A DNA stretch of 10,856 nt, taken from positions 1 through 10,856 of the forward strand of contig JAAZDL010000025.1 in NCBI GenBank assembly GCA_012512795.1, given 5' to 3'. The stretch comes from Mycoplasmatota bacterium (GTDB taxonomy: Bacteria > Bacillota_I > Bacilli_A > RF39 > UBA660). Below are positions 1-8,458 of this stretch, piece by piece. Position 1 is the first letter of the stretch, and each line of letters begins with the position of its first letter. The notes below the pieces were generated by a model. The model saw only the letters and a program-made list of their open reading frames with translations. It did no database searches and had not been told where the DNA came from. The position numbers were made by a program, and so were the translations under genes.

Positions 1-307
1 TAGTAACTACTAACTTTTTATCAATAACAAGAGGACTATTATCTCCACCAAGTAAATCAACTAGTTCATCTTTTAAGATTTTAACAAATAACTCTCCCGG
101 TTTAATGCTTTTTCTAACTTCTTCTCCTAAAGCTTTTTCTTTAACTTTATCAGTAAACTCACGTACTATTTTTATATTAACATCTGCTTCTAATAAACAT
201 AGTCTTATTTCTCTCATCATATCAGATATATTATCTTCATTAATTACTCCATGAGATTTTATATTACTTATAACTTTTTGTAATCTATCACTTAAATTTT
301 CAAACAT
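1..307 (-). CDS. ffh: Signal recognition particle protein Ffh (SRP54), N-terminal part, cut by window edge
   Basis: Ffh is the GTPase of the bacterial signal recognition particle. It binds 4.5S/6S RNA and signal sequences on nascent chains and brings them to FtsY and the Sec translocon. I translated this end by hand. The first 102 codons begin MFENLSDRLQKVISNIK and include REIRLCLLEADVNIK and the Lys-Pro-Gly-Glu region. These match the start and the ALLEADV helix of the SRP54 N-domain four-helix bundle. The GTPase P-loop (G1) would follow just beyond the edge, so the G and M domains are not visible. The ATG at 307-305 is chosen because AGAGGTG stands about six bases upstream and the N-terminus fits the family. 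The gene follows rpoC, but a terminator and its own promoter separate the two. Identity is confident; completeness cannot be judged. Confidence 0.93.
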   Translation of the reverse strand, partial: MFENLSDRLQKVISNIKSHGVINEDNISDMMREIRLCLLEADVNIKIVREFTDKVKEKALGEEVRKSIKPGELFVKILKDELVDLLGGDNSPLVIDKKLVVT

Positions 308-335
308 TATTTTCACCTCTTTTAAGTATATAAAA

Positions 336-364
336 ATTATATCAAATTATACTAATAATTTAAA
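336..364 (-). promoter_or_regulatory. Predicted sigma-A promoter of ffh
   Basis: On the minus strand there is a -35-like TTTAAA at 364-359, a 17-base spacer, and a perfect -10 TATAAT at 341-336 preceded by TGA (344-342), which makes an extended -10. A second TATAAT lies ten bases upstream at 351-346 without a clear -35. The site lies between the rpoC terminator and the ffh Shine-Dalgarno sequence, so ffh is probably transcribed independently of rpoBC. This is a prediction from sequence only. Confidence 0.72.
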
Positions 365-365
365 G

Positions 366-399
366 GATAAGAAAAAGAATAACATTAAGTTATTCTTTT
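366..399 (-). terminator. Predicted Rho-independent terminator of rpoBC
   Basis: An 11-bp perfect inverted repeat has arms 399-389 and 383-373 and a five-base loop (388-384). On the minus strand its second arm ends in Ts that run on as TTTTTCTT. The 5' arm includes the last codons and the TAA stop (392-390) of rpoC. The stem has only two G-C pairs, so it may be leaky. Placement before a separate ffh promoter supports a terminator role. Confidence 0.7.
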
Positions 400-3300
400 A
401 TTTCTTCGTTCATGTTTTCAACTATCTGATCATTAATATCATCTGTTAAAAATTTTTCTTCTAATACTTCGGCAGCATCATCATCTAAAAGCTCATTTTT
501 AAGCATTACTTCAATATTATTATATTGAGAAGCGCCAGTTCCTGCTGGAATCAATTTACCTAAAATGACATTTTCTTTTAGACCTTTTAACATATCTACT
601 TTGCCACGAGTTGCAGCGTCAGTTAAGATTCTTGTTGTTTCTTGGAATGATGCAGCTGATAAGAATGAATCAGTTTCAAGTGAAGCTTTTGTTATACCGA
701 GCATAATTGGTTTACCAGTTGCTGGTACTTTACCTGCAAGTATAACAGGTTTGTTAGCTTCTGTGAATTCTTTTAGTGGAACAGCTAGTCCTTCTATTAA
801 TGAAGTATCTCCAGGTTCAACTATCTTAATTTTTGTAATCATTCTCTTAACTACAGTTTCAACATGTTTATCATTAACATCAACACCTTGACTCTTATAT
901 ACTTTTTGAATTTCTTTAAGTATATATTGTTGAACAGTTGTTGGATCAGTAACAGCTAGTAATTCCTTTGGAGAAATACTTCCTTCAGTTAAAGGATCTC
1001 CAGCTACTACTAAATCACCTTTTTCTATTTTAAGTTTTGAATTATATTGAGTTACATGTTCACGAGTTTCAACATCATTAGTTATATAAATCTTATATCT
1101 ATTTTTCTCTTCACTTATCTTAGTGATTTTTCCATCAATTTCTGCTATAGTTGCTTTTGCTTTTGGAATTCTAGCTTCAAATAGTTCTTCAACTCTTGGA
1201 AGACCTTGTGTAATATCAACAGCTGATGCAACACCACCAGTATGGAAAGTACGCATTGTTAACTGTGTACCAGGTTCTCCAATAGATTGAGCAGCCATAA
1301 TACCTGTTGCTTCTCCTATTTCAACAACATTTCCAGTTGCTAAATTAAGCCCATAACATTTTTGACATACTCCATTACTACTTTTACATGTTAGAACACT
1401 TCTTATTTCAATATTAGTAATACCGGAATCACATATTTTATCTGCAATTCTTTCAGTAATTAATGCTCCTTTGTCAATAAGAACTTCTTTAGTTTCAGGA
1501 TGCAATACTTTTTGATTAGAATATCTACCAACAATTCTATCTCTAAAACTTTCAATTGTAGTTCCGCTTTTTTCATCAATGAAAGCTTCTACTTCTAAAC
1601 CTTGAATTGTACCACAATCTTCTTCACGAACAATTATATCTTGAACTACATCAACAAGTCTTCTAGTTAAATAACCTGCATCAGCTGTTTTTAACGCTGT
1701 ATCAGCTGTTCCTTTTCTAGAACCATGTGTTGATAAGAAGAATTCTTGAACATCTAACCCTTGACGGAATGATGCTAAGATAGGTATTTCTACTTGACCA
1801 CCATCTGGTTTTGCCATAATTCCACGCATACCAGCTAATTGACCTAATTGGTTTGCTGAACCTCTTGCTCCAGAGTTAATAATCATAGATAGAGGACTTT
1901 CAGTATCAGATTTTAATAATTCACTTAATTTTCCTTGTACAGTAGCAGTAGCATCTGTCCAAAGTTTAATTACTTTATTATGTCTTTCTTCATCTGTTAT
2001 AAGACCACGTTTAAATTGTTTATTTATTTGTTCAATTGTTTCTCTAGTTTCATCTATTATTACTTGTTTTTCAGTATTAACAGGAATATCAGAAAGAGAT
2101 ATTGTTATACCTGATTTAGTACTAAATTTAAATCCTAAATCTTTTAATTTATCAAGCATAATAGATGTCTCAGTAGTTTTATATCTTTTAAATATTTGAG
2201 CTATTATACTACTTAAGTCTTTCTTAACTAAAGCTGGTATTAAATTTCTAGAAGCAACTTCTTCTCTTAAATTTTTACCACGTTCTATAAAAAACTTATC
2301 CGGTGTTAAAAACTCTATATTTTCTTTAGAACCTTCAGATATATATGGATATGTATCCGGAAGAATTTCATTAAAAATAATTTTACCAGGAGTAGTTATC
2401 AAATATTTTTCTCTTTGTTCATCAGTCCAAACTTTATGTTTAAAAGATGATACAGGTATACACACTCTAGTATGAAGAGTTATTTCTCTTCTTTCGTAAG
2501 CCATAAGTGCTTCATTAGCATCTTTATATGCTTTTCCTTCATTATTTTCTCCTGCTACTTCAAGAGTTAAATAATAGTTTCCAAGTACCATATCTTGAGA
2601 TGGAGTAACTATTGGTTTTCCATCTTTTGGATCAAGGATGTTATTAGCACCTAACATTAAAAGTCTTGCTTCAGCTTGAGCTTCTTCAGTTATAGGAACA
2701 TGAACAGCCATTTGATCACCATCAAAGTCTGCATTAAATCCTCCACAAACTAGCGGATGAAGTCTTAATGCTTTCCCACCAACAAGTACAGGTTCAAATG
2801 CTTGAATTGATAGTCTATGTAATGTAGGAGCACGGTTAAGTAATACTGGATGTTCTTTAATAACATCTTCTACTATATCCCAAACTCTTTCATCTTGTGT
2901 ATCTATTATTTTCTTAGCTGATTTTATATTATGAGCAATCTCTTTTTCAACTAATTGTTGCATTACATAAGGTTTAAATAATTCAAGTGCCATATCTTTA
3001 GGTACACCACATTGATACATTTTTAAATTTGGTCCTACAACAATAACTGATCTTCCAGAATAATCAACTCTTTTTCCTAATAAGTTTTGTCTAAATCTAC
3101 CTTGTTTTCCTTTAAGCATAGAAGAAAGACTCTTAAGAGGTCTATTTCCTACACCTTGAACACTTCTGCCACGTCTACCGTTATCAATTAAAGCATCAAC
3201 TGCTTCTTGAAGCATACGTTTTTCATTTTGAACAATGATAGTTGGTGCTTCAAGTTCTAATAATTTTTTAAGACGATTATTTCTATTAATAATTCTTCTA

Positions 3301-4073
3301 TATAAATCATTTAAATCACTAGTAGCAAAACGTCCACCAGGAAGTTGTATCATAGGTCTTAAATCAGGTGGTATAACCGGAAGTACATCAAGAATCATCC
3401 ATTCAGGTCTATTACCACTTTCATAAAAAGAATTTAAACAATCAAGTCTTTTAACTAATCTTAATTTCTTTTGTCCTTGAGATTTTTCAACTTCTTTTTT
3501 AAGTTCAGAAACTTCTTTTTCAAGGTTAACATCTGAAAGCAATGTTTTTATTGCCTCAGCACCCATTCCTACTTTAAATCCATCACCATATTTTTCATAG
3601 TATGCTCTATATTCTTTATCAGATAAAGTTTGTTTTTTAACAAGAGGTGCTATTCCTGGATCTAAAACAATATAACTTACAAAGTAAAGTACTTCTTCTA
3701 AATCTCTTGGAGATAAATCAAGAACTAAGCCCATTTTAGGAGGTACACCTTTAGCATACCATATGTGACTTACAGGACTAGCAAGTTCTATATGTCCCAT
3801 ACGTTCACGTCTAACTTTAGCTCGAGTTACTTCAACACCACATCTATCACAAATAACATTTTTATATCTTAATCTTTTATATTTTTTACAAGTACATTCA
3901 AAATCTTTAGTTGGTCCGAAGATTTTTTCACAAAACAAACCATCACGCTCAGGGTTTAATGTTCTATAGTTAATTGTTTCAGGTTTTTTAACTTCTCCAT
4001 AAGACCATTCAAGTATTTTTTCAGGTGAAGCTATACCAATACGAATTCCATCAAATTCATTAACTTCTATCAT
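390..4073 (-). CDS. rpoC: DNA-directed RNA polymerase subunit beta' (RpoC)
   Basis: This is the beta' subunit of RNA polymerase; with beta it forms the active-site cleft. The 1227 residues are close to the B. subtilis length (about 1200) and lack the larger C-terminal insertion of E. coli beta'. Visible landmarks are the N-terminal zinc ribbon (Cys60, Cys62, Cys75, Cys78), the catalytic NADFDGD loop with Asp449, Asp451 and Asp453, the bridge helix around residues 775-806, the second zinc site (Cys820, Cys896, Cys903, Cys906), and the trigger loop with Met940, Arg941 and His944. The ATG overlaps the rpoB stop as TAATG. An AAGGGGTG Shine-Dalgarno sequence sits inside the last rpoB codons, so translation is probably coupled and the two subunits made in step. 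The bridge helix has several replacements relative to E. coli (see findings). No frameshift or missing catalytic residue is seen. Confidence 0.98.
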   Translation of the reverse strand: MIEVNEFDGIRIGIASPEKILEWSYGEVKKPETINYRTLNPERDGLFCEKIFGPTKDFECTCKKYKRLRYKNVICDRCGVEVTRAKVRRERMGHIELASPVSHIWYAKGVPPKMGLVLDLSPRDLEEVLYFVSYIVLDPGIAPLVKKQTLSDKEYRAYYEKYGDGFKVGMGAEAIKTLLSDVNLEKEVSELKKEVEKSQGQKKLRLVKRLDCLNSFYESGNRPEWMILDVLPVIPPDLRPMIQLPGGRFATSDLNDLYRRIINRNNRLKKLLELEAPTIIVQNEKRMLQEAVDALIDNGRRGRSVQGVGNRPLKSLSSMLKGKQGRFRQNLLGKRVDYSGRSVIVVGPNLKMYQCGVPKDMALELFKPYVMQQLVEKEIAHNIKSAKKIIDTQDERVWDIVEDVIKEHPVLLNRAPTLHRLSIQAFEPVLVGGKALRLHPLVCGGFNADFDGDQMAVHVPITEEAQAEARLLMLGANNILDPKDGKPIVTPSQDMVLGNYYLTLEVAGENNEGKAYKDANEALMAYERREITLHTRVCIPVSSFKHKVWTDEQREKYLITTPGKIIFNEILPDTYPYISEGSKENIEFLTPDKFFIERGKNLREEVASRNLIPALVKKDLSSIIAQIFKRYKTTETSIMLDKLKDLGFKFSTKSGITISLSDIPVNTEKQVIIDETRETIEQINKQFKRGLITDEERHNKVIKLWTDATATVQGKLSELLKSDTESPLSMIINSGARGSANQLGQLAGMRGIMAKPDGGQVEIPILASFRQGLDVQEFFLSTHGSRKGTADTALKTADAGYLTRRLVDVVQDIIVREEDCGTIQGLEVEAFIDEKSGTTIESFRDRIVGRYSNQKVLHPETKEVLIDKGALITERIADKICDSGITNIEIRSVLTCKSSNGVCQKCYGLNLATGNVVEIGEATGIMAAQSIGEPGTQLTMRTFHTGGVASAVDITQGLPRVEELFEARIPKAKATIAEIDGKITKISEEKNRYKIYITNDVETREHVTQYNSKLKIEKGDLVVAGDPLTEGSISPKELLAVTDPTTVQQYILKEIQKVYKSQGVDVNDKHVETVVKRMITKIKIVEPGDTSLIEGLAVPLKEFTEANKPVILAGKVPATGKPIMLGITKASLETDSFLSAASFQETTRILTDAATRGKVDMLKGLKENVILGKLIPAGTGASQYNNIEVMLKNELLDDDAAEVLEEKFLTDDINDQIVENMNEEIKE

Positions 4074-7000
4074 TATTCTTCACCCCTTTCATATGCATCA
4101 GAGCCAAAAGTATCTAAAGCATACTCCTCTTTATAATCTAAATCATCCTCTTCTTCATCTTGTATGTCTTCCTCCTCTAAAGGTTCATCAGTTTCTTCTT
4201 GTTCTCTTCCTATCTCTTCAATAGATACAGGAATATCATCTTTATCTTCATCACGTTCCAAATCTTTCATATCTTTTAAAGTTCCATCTTTATCTATAAT
4301 TTGAATATCAAGACCTAAAGCTTGGAATTCTTTAATTAACACTCTGAAACTCTCTGGAACACCAGCACTTGGAATTGGTTTTCCTTTAACAAGTGCTTCA
4401 TATACTCTTACTCTTCCAACTACATCATCAGATTTGATTGTTAGAACTTCTTGTAATATATGAGCAGCACCATAAGCATAAAGTGCCCAAACTTCCATTT
4501 CTCCAAATCTTTGACCACCAAATTGTGCTTTTCCACCTAATGGTTGTTGTGTAACAAGTGAATAAGGTCCAGTTGCACGAGCATGTAATTTATCATCTAC
4601 CATATGAACTAAACGAATCATATACATAACACCAACAGCAACTTTTTTATCAAACACTTCACCAGTTTGTCCATCGTATAACCAAGTTTTATAATCACTA
4701 TCAAGTCCAGCTTCAAGTGTTTCTTCTTGAATATCTTTTTCAGTTGCACTATCAAATATTGGTGTAGCATAATGAACACCTAATTTTTTACCTGCCATAC
4801 CTAAATGTAATTCAAGTATTTGTCCTAAGTTCATACGAGAAGGAACACCAAGTGGGTTAAGAATAATATCTACAGGAGTTCCATCTGGTAAATAAGGCAT
4901 ATCCTCTGATGGTAAAATTAATGAACAAACGCCTTTATTTCCATGACGTCCAGCCATTTTATCTCCAACTTGAATTTTTCTTTTTTTAACAATATATACA
5001 CGAACTACTTTACTTACGCCAGCTGGTAATTCATCAGAACTTTCTTTTGTGAATACTTGAACATCATGTACAATACCTGAACATCCATGTGAAACACGTA
5101 ATGAAGTATCTCTAACTTCACGAGTCTTTTCTCCAAATATTGCATGCAATAATTTTTCTTCACTAGATAGTTCTTGCATTCCTTTTGGAGTAACTTTTCC
5201 AACTAATATATCATTTTCTTTAACTTCTGTACCAATTCTAACTATTCCATTTTCATCAAGATTCTTACGAGCATCTTCACTTATATTTGGAATATCACGA
5301 GTAAATTCTTCAGGTCCTAATTTTGTATCTCTACATTCTACTTCTTTCATTTCAATATGAATAGATGTAAAAACATCATCTTTTACTACTCTTTCATTTA
5401 GAATAACAGCATCTTCATAGTTATAACCATTATAAGTCATAAATGCAACTACTACATTTTTACCTAAAGCTATTTCTCCCATATCAGTAGATGGTCCATC
5501 AGCAATAACCATTCCTTTGTGAACCTCATCACCTTTATGAATAATTGGTCTTTGATTATAACAAGTTTCATTGTTACTTCTTTGATATCTTATTAATTCA
5601 TAAATTCTTTTTTCAGTTAATCCTTTAACAATTATTTTGTTAGCATCTACATATTCTATAACTCCATCTATATCACTAACAACAGAACATCCGGAATCCC
5701 TAGCTATAGCAGCCTCAACTCCAGTTCCTACAATTGGAGCCTCTGTTATTAATAATGGTACCGCTTGACGTTGCATGTTAGCACCCATCAATGTTCTATT
5801 AGCATCATCATGTTCCATAAAAGGAATCATACTTGTTGTTACAGAAACTATTTGTGATGGAGAAACATCAATAAAGTTTACTTTATCACTAGAAACTATT
5901 AAGTTGTCTCCAGCAAATCTTACAGGTACAGATTCATCAGTTATATTTCCTTTTGCATCTACTTCAATAGTAGCTTGTGAAATATAATAGTCTTCCTCTT
6001 CATCAGCTGTCATATAAACTATTTCATCTAACATTTTAGCATTAACAACTTTTCTATATGGAGTCATTATAAATCCATATTCATTTATTCTTGCATAACT
6101 TGCAAGAGATGTTATTAACCCAATATTTTGTCCTTCCGGAGTTTCTATCGGACATATTCTACCATAATGAGAAGGGTTAACATCACGAACTTCCATTCCA
6201 GCTCTATCTCTAGATAATCCACCTGGACCTAAAGCACTTAATCTACGTTTATCATTAAGTTCAGAAAGAGGATTTATTTGTTCCATAAATTTAGATAATT
6301 GACTGCTACCAAAAAACTCTTTTAATGCAGCTGTTACAGGCCTAATATTAATTAAACTTTTAGGAGTTACAGCATCTATTTCTTGAGTAGACATTTTATC
6401 TCTTATTTGTCTTTCCATACGAGCAACACCAATTCTAAATTGTTGTTGTATTAACTCACCAACTTGACGAACACGTCTATTTCCTAAATGATCTATTTCA
6501 TCAAAACTACCTACTCCATATATCAAAGTCATATAATATGATAAAGATGCATACACATCTGATATAGTAAGACGTCTTGAATCAATAGTTTGATCATTAC
6601 CTATAACTTTTATAATTTTATTGGAATCATCATTAGCATACACTAAAATTTCTTGTACTTTATTGTATGTATCTAACTCTTCATTTATTTTAACTTCTTT
6701 AACAGCATATCCTTCGTTAAAGTAAGGTCTAATACTCTCTAGTATTTCTTTTGTTATAACAGTTCCTTTTTTAACAATAACTTCTTTATTGATTTTTATA
6801 TCTTGAGCTATCTTGTTATTAAGAAGTCTATTTAAAACATTTAGTTTTCTATTAAATTTATATCTTCCAACTTTACCTAAATCATATCTAAACTTATCAA
6901 AAAATCTAACTATCAATTGATTCTTTGCTGAATCTAAAGTTGCAGGTTCTCCTGGTCTTAACTTTTCGTATATTTCGATTAAAGCTTCATCTGTATTTTT

Positions 7001-7678
7001 AGTAGAATCTTTTTCTAATGTATTAATTAAATACTCATCTTTACCAAATAATTCTAAAATATCTTCATCGCTAGATAAACCTAAAGCTCTAAGTAAAGTA
7101 GTTACAGTTACTTTTCTAGTTCTATCTATTCTTACATACAAAATACCACGAGCATCTAACTCGTATTCTAACCAAGTACCTTTATTAGGTCTAACTTCAC
7201 TTGAAATAATATTTCTACCATTTTTGTCTATTTCATTTTTATAATAACAAGAAGGTCCCATTACTAACTGAGAGTTTATTACTCTTTCCGCACCATTTAT
7301 AATAAAAGATGCTGTATCAGTCATTAAAGGCATATCACCTAAGAATACTTCTTGTTCTTTTACTTCCCCAGTTTCATTTATAAAAAGTCTTGCCTTAACT
7401 TTTAAAGGAGCTGCATAAGTTACTTTACGTTCCTTACTTTCCTTAACAGTATATTTAGGCGCTTCAAAATAATAATCACCAAATTCTAGTGATAAAGATC
7501 CTGAAAAACTTTCCACTGGGAAAATATCTTCAAATACTTCTTTTATTCCTTCCTTTAAAAATAAGTCAAATGAATCTTTTTGAACTTCTAAAAGATTCGA
7601 AAGTTCTAACGTACTACGTTTAGTTGAGAAACTTCTTCTTTCTCTATGGTCACCAAATTTCAATGTTTTGTAAGCCAC
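4073..7678 (-). CDS. rpoB: DNA-directed RNA polymerase subunit beta (RpoB)
   Basis: This is the beta subunit of RNA polymerase, 1201 residues, close to B. subtilis RpoB (about 1190) and without the two large lineage insertions of E. coli beta. Visible landmarks are the fork and rifampicin region near residues 455-520 (FFGSSQLSKFMEQ through PIETPEG), the basic active-site motif GDKMAGRHGNKG around residues 906-916, and the clamp-connecting GGKAQFGGQRFGEME near the C-terminus. A strongly acidic tail follows, as is common in Firmicutes. The start is GTG, chosen because GGGGTGA lies five bases upstream and the N-terminus fits the family. The rifampicin pocket differs from E. coli at positions linked to resistance: Lys463, Glu466, Ile468 and Asp476 correspond to E. 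coli 513, 516, 518 and 526. The gene is first in a two-gene unit with rpoC. Confidence 0.98.
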   Translation of the reverse strand: MAYKTLKFGDHRERRSFSTKRSTLELSNLLEVQKDSFDLFLKEGIKEVFEDIFPVESFSGSLSLEFGDYYFEAPKYTVKESKERKVTYAAPLKVKARLFINETGEVKEQEVFLGDMPLMTDTASFIINGAERVINSQLVMGPSCYYKNEIDKNGRNIISSEVRPNKGTWLEYELDARGILYVRIDRTRKVTVTTLLRALGLSSDEDILELFGKDEYLINTLEKDSTKNTDEALIEIYEKLRPGEPATLDSAKNQLIVRFFDKFRYDLGKVGRYKFNRKLNVLNRLLNNKIAQDIKINKEVIVKKGTVITKEILESIRPYFNEGYAVKEVKINEELDTYNKVQEILVYANDDSNKIIKVIGNDQTIDSRRLTISDVYASLSYYMTLIYGVGSFDEIDHLGNRRVRQVGELIQQQFRIGVARMERQIRDKMSTQEIDAVTPKSLINIRPVTAALKEFFGSSQLSKFMEQINPLSELNDKRRLSALGPGGLSRDRAGMEVRDVNPSHYGRICPIETPEGQNIGLITSLASYARINEYGFIMTPYRKVVNAKMLDEIVYMTADEEEDYYISQATIEVDAKGNITDESVPVRFAGDNLIVSSDKVNFIDVSPSQIVSVTTSMIPFMEHDDANRTLMGANMQRQAVPLLITEAPIVGTGVEAAIARDSGCSVVSDIDGVIEYVDANKIIVKGLTEKRIYELIRYQRSNNETCYNQRPIIHKGDEVHKGMVIADGPSTDMGEIALGKNVVVAFMTYNGYNYEDAVILNERVVKDDVFTSIHIEMKEVECRDTKLGPEEFTRDIPNISEDARKNLDENGIVRIGTEVKENDILVGKVTPKGMQELSSEEKLLHAIFGEKTREVRDTSLRVSHGCSGIVHDVQVFTKESSDELPAGVSKVVRVYIVKKRKIQVGDKMAGRHGNKGVCSLILPSEDMPYLPDGTPVDIILNPLGVPSRMNLGQILELHLGMAGKKLGVHYATPIFDSATEKDIQEETLEAGLDSDYKTWLYDGQTGEVFDKKVAVGVMYMIRLVHMVDDKLHARATGPYSLVTQQPLGGKAQFGGQRFGEMEVWALYAYGAAHILQEVLTIKSDDVVGRVRVYEALVKGKPIPSAGVPESFRVLIKEFQALGLDIQIIDKDGTLKDMKDLERDEDKDDIPVSIEEIGREQEETDEPLEEEDIQDEEEDDLDYKEEYALDTFGSDAYERGEE

Positions 7679-7683
7679 TTTTT

Positions 7684-7690
7684 CACCCCA
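7684..7690 (-). promoter_or_regulatory. Shine-Dalgarno site fixing the GTG start of rpoB
   Basis: The minus strand reads TGGGGTGA, then a run of A, then GTG at 7678-7676. The spacing is about five bases, and no in-frame ATG nearby gives the expected N-terminus. This supports GTG as the true initiation codon. Confidence 0.75.
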
Positions 7691-7740
7691 ATCCTAAATT
7701 TTTAAAGAACACAAATTTTAAATATAAAACAATGTACTGC

Positions 7741-7778
7741 AATATAAAATATTAGCACAAACACAGTCAACAAGTCAA
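7741..7778 (-). promoter_or_regulatory. Two overlapping predicted promoters for rpoBC, offset by 8 bp
   Basis: Two -35 hexamers TTGACT lie at 7778-7773 and 7770-7765. Each is followed after exactly 18 bases by a -10-like hexamer. The upstream pair uses TAATAT at 7754-7749, preceded by TGC as in an extended -10. The downstream pair uses TATATT at 7746-7741. Transcripts from either would have leaders of about 55-65 bases before the rpoB GTG. The region lies between the methyltransferase stop and rpoB, so rpoBC can be expressed apart from rplJL. Confidence 0.65.
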
Positions 7779-7781
7779 CAA
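7766..7781 (-). repeat. Tandem 8-bp repeat (TTGTTGAC twice) in the rpoBC promoter
   Basis: The minus strand has TTGTTGAC at 7781-7774, immediately repeated at 7773-7766. The repeat supplies both -35 hexamers of the overlapping promoters, so a small duplication could have created the second one. Confidence 0.8.
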
Positions 7782-7806
7782 CTTTCAAGTCCAAATGTCA
7801 AATTTT

Positions 7807-8400
7807 TCACACTTTTTTAATTTTAAATACAAAATATCCTTTACTTTTACTAATTAATTCTACTTTTTTAGTTTCTTCTAAGCCTTTTTTAATAGATAAT
7901 GCACCTTGATCTTTACGTATAACAAAGTATAAAGAACCATTTTTATTTAAATGCTCAAAAGAACCATTTATTATTTCTAACAATTTTTCTTTACCAACTC
8001 TTATGGGTGGATTAGTAATTATCGTATCATATTTATCAGTTATGTTTTCATAAGCATCGCTTATAAAAGCCTTACCATTAAATTCTTTATATCTCTTGAT
8101 ATTTCTATTAGTAAGGTGTACAGCTCTTTTATTAATATCAATTAAATCAACATTTGATTTTTTTACTATTGATATAACTATTCCAATAAAACCATAACCA
8201 CAACCTAAATCTAATACTTTTTTATTTTCTTCTTCTTCTTTTAAATACGATTCTAAAAGTAACTTGCTTCCATAATCAATATTCTTTTTACTAAAAACAC
8301 CATTATCAGAATAAAATATAAAAAAAGAAGATTCATATTTATAATTTATTTCTCTAATTTCACTTTTTAAGTTTAAATCATTTTCAAAATAATGGCTCAT
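7807..8400 (-). CDS. Class I SAM-dependent methyltransferase, RsmC/YbxB type
   Basis: This 197-residue protein is predicted to be a cytoplasmic S-adenosylmethionine-dependent methyltransferase. The Rossmann motif I is VLDLGCGYGFIG (Asp64 to about Gly73). Asp88 at the end of the second strand is the likely ribose-binding acidic residue. NPPIR at 130-134 is the RsmC-type catalytic motif, usual for exocyclic-amino methylation of a base. The NGVFSKKNIDYGSKLL segment (33-48) is typical of the short RsmC-like group that includes B. subtilis YbxB, which also sits between rplL and rpoB. RsmC itself makes m2G1207 in 16S rRNA and has a duplicated N-terminal domain that this protein lacks, so the exact substrate is inferred. 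The start ATG has AGGAGGAT six bases upstream, and the stop is TGA. No clear promoter is seen, so it is probably read through from rplL. Confidence 0.88.
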   Translation of the reverse strand: MSHYFENDLNLKSEIREINYKYESSFFIFYSDNGVFSKKNIDYGSKLLLESYLKEEEENKKVLDLGCGYGFIGIVISIVKKSNVDLIDINKRAVHLTNRNIKRYKEFNGKAFISDAYENITDKYDTIITNPPIRVGKEKLLEIINGSFEHLNKNGSLYFVIRKDQGALSIKKGLEETKKVELISKSKGYFVFKIKKV

Positions 8401-8435
8401 ATAAATCCTCCTTTTTTTAGCATATCTTAAAACGC

Positions 8436-8458
8436 AAAAAAGCCTTTACGTAAGGCTT
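8436..8458 (-). terminator. Rho-independent terminator or attenuator after rplL
   Basis: The minus strand has a 7-bp stem AAGCCTT/AAGGCTT (8458-8452 and 8446-8440) with a five-base loop, followed by Ts through 8436. It lies ten bases past the rplL stop. With three G-C pairs and a good U tract it is the clearest terminator here. It probably lets most transcripts stop after rplJL while some read on into the methyltransferase gene. Confidence 0.85.

Noticed and set aside
565..891. Open frame of 108 codons on the plus strand
   Set aside because: It is antisense to conserved rpoC sequence with no ribosome binding site or recognisable protein; it is a shadow of the coding bias.
3235..3426. Open frame of 63 codons on the plus strand
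   Set aside because: It lies opposite the conserved RpoC core near the zipper and lid region, and its hydrophobic stretch is an artefact of antisense reading.
5014..5202. Out-of-frame minus-strand frame of 62 codons inside rpoB
   Set aside because: It overlaps well-conserved rpoB codons in another frame and shows no family resemblance.
5775..5987. Plus-strand frame of 70 codons
   Set aside because: It is antisense to rpoB, with no supporting start signal or homology.
7796..7801. Perfect -35 TTGACA just after the methyltransferase stop
   Set aside because: No -10-like hexamer lies 16-18 bases downstream; the bases there belong to the TTGACT repeat.
7807..7809. Mycoplasma-type genetic code (TGA as Trp)
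   Set aside because: TGA serves as the methyltransferase stop at a position that fits the family length, and the tryptophans I checked use TGG.
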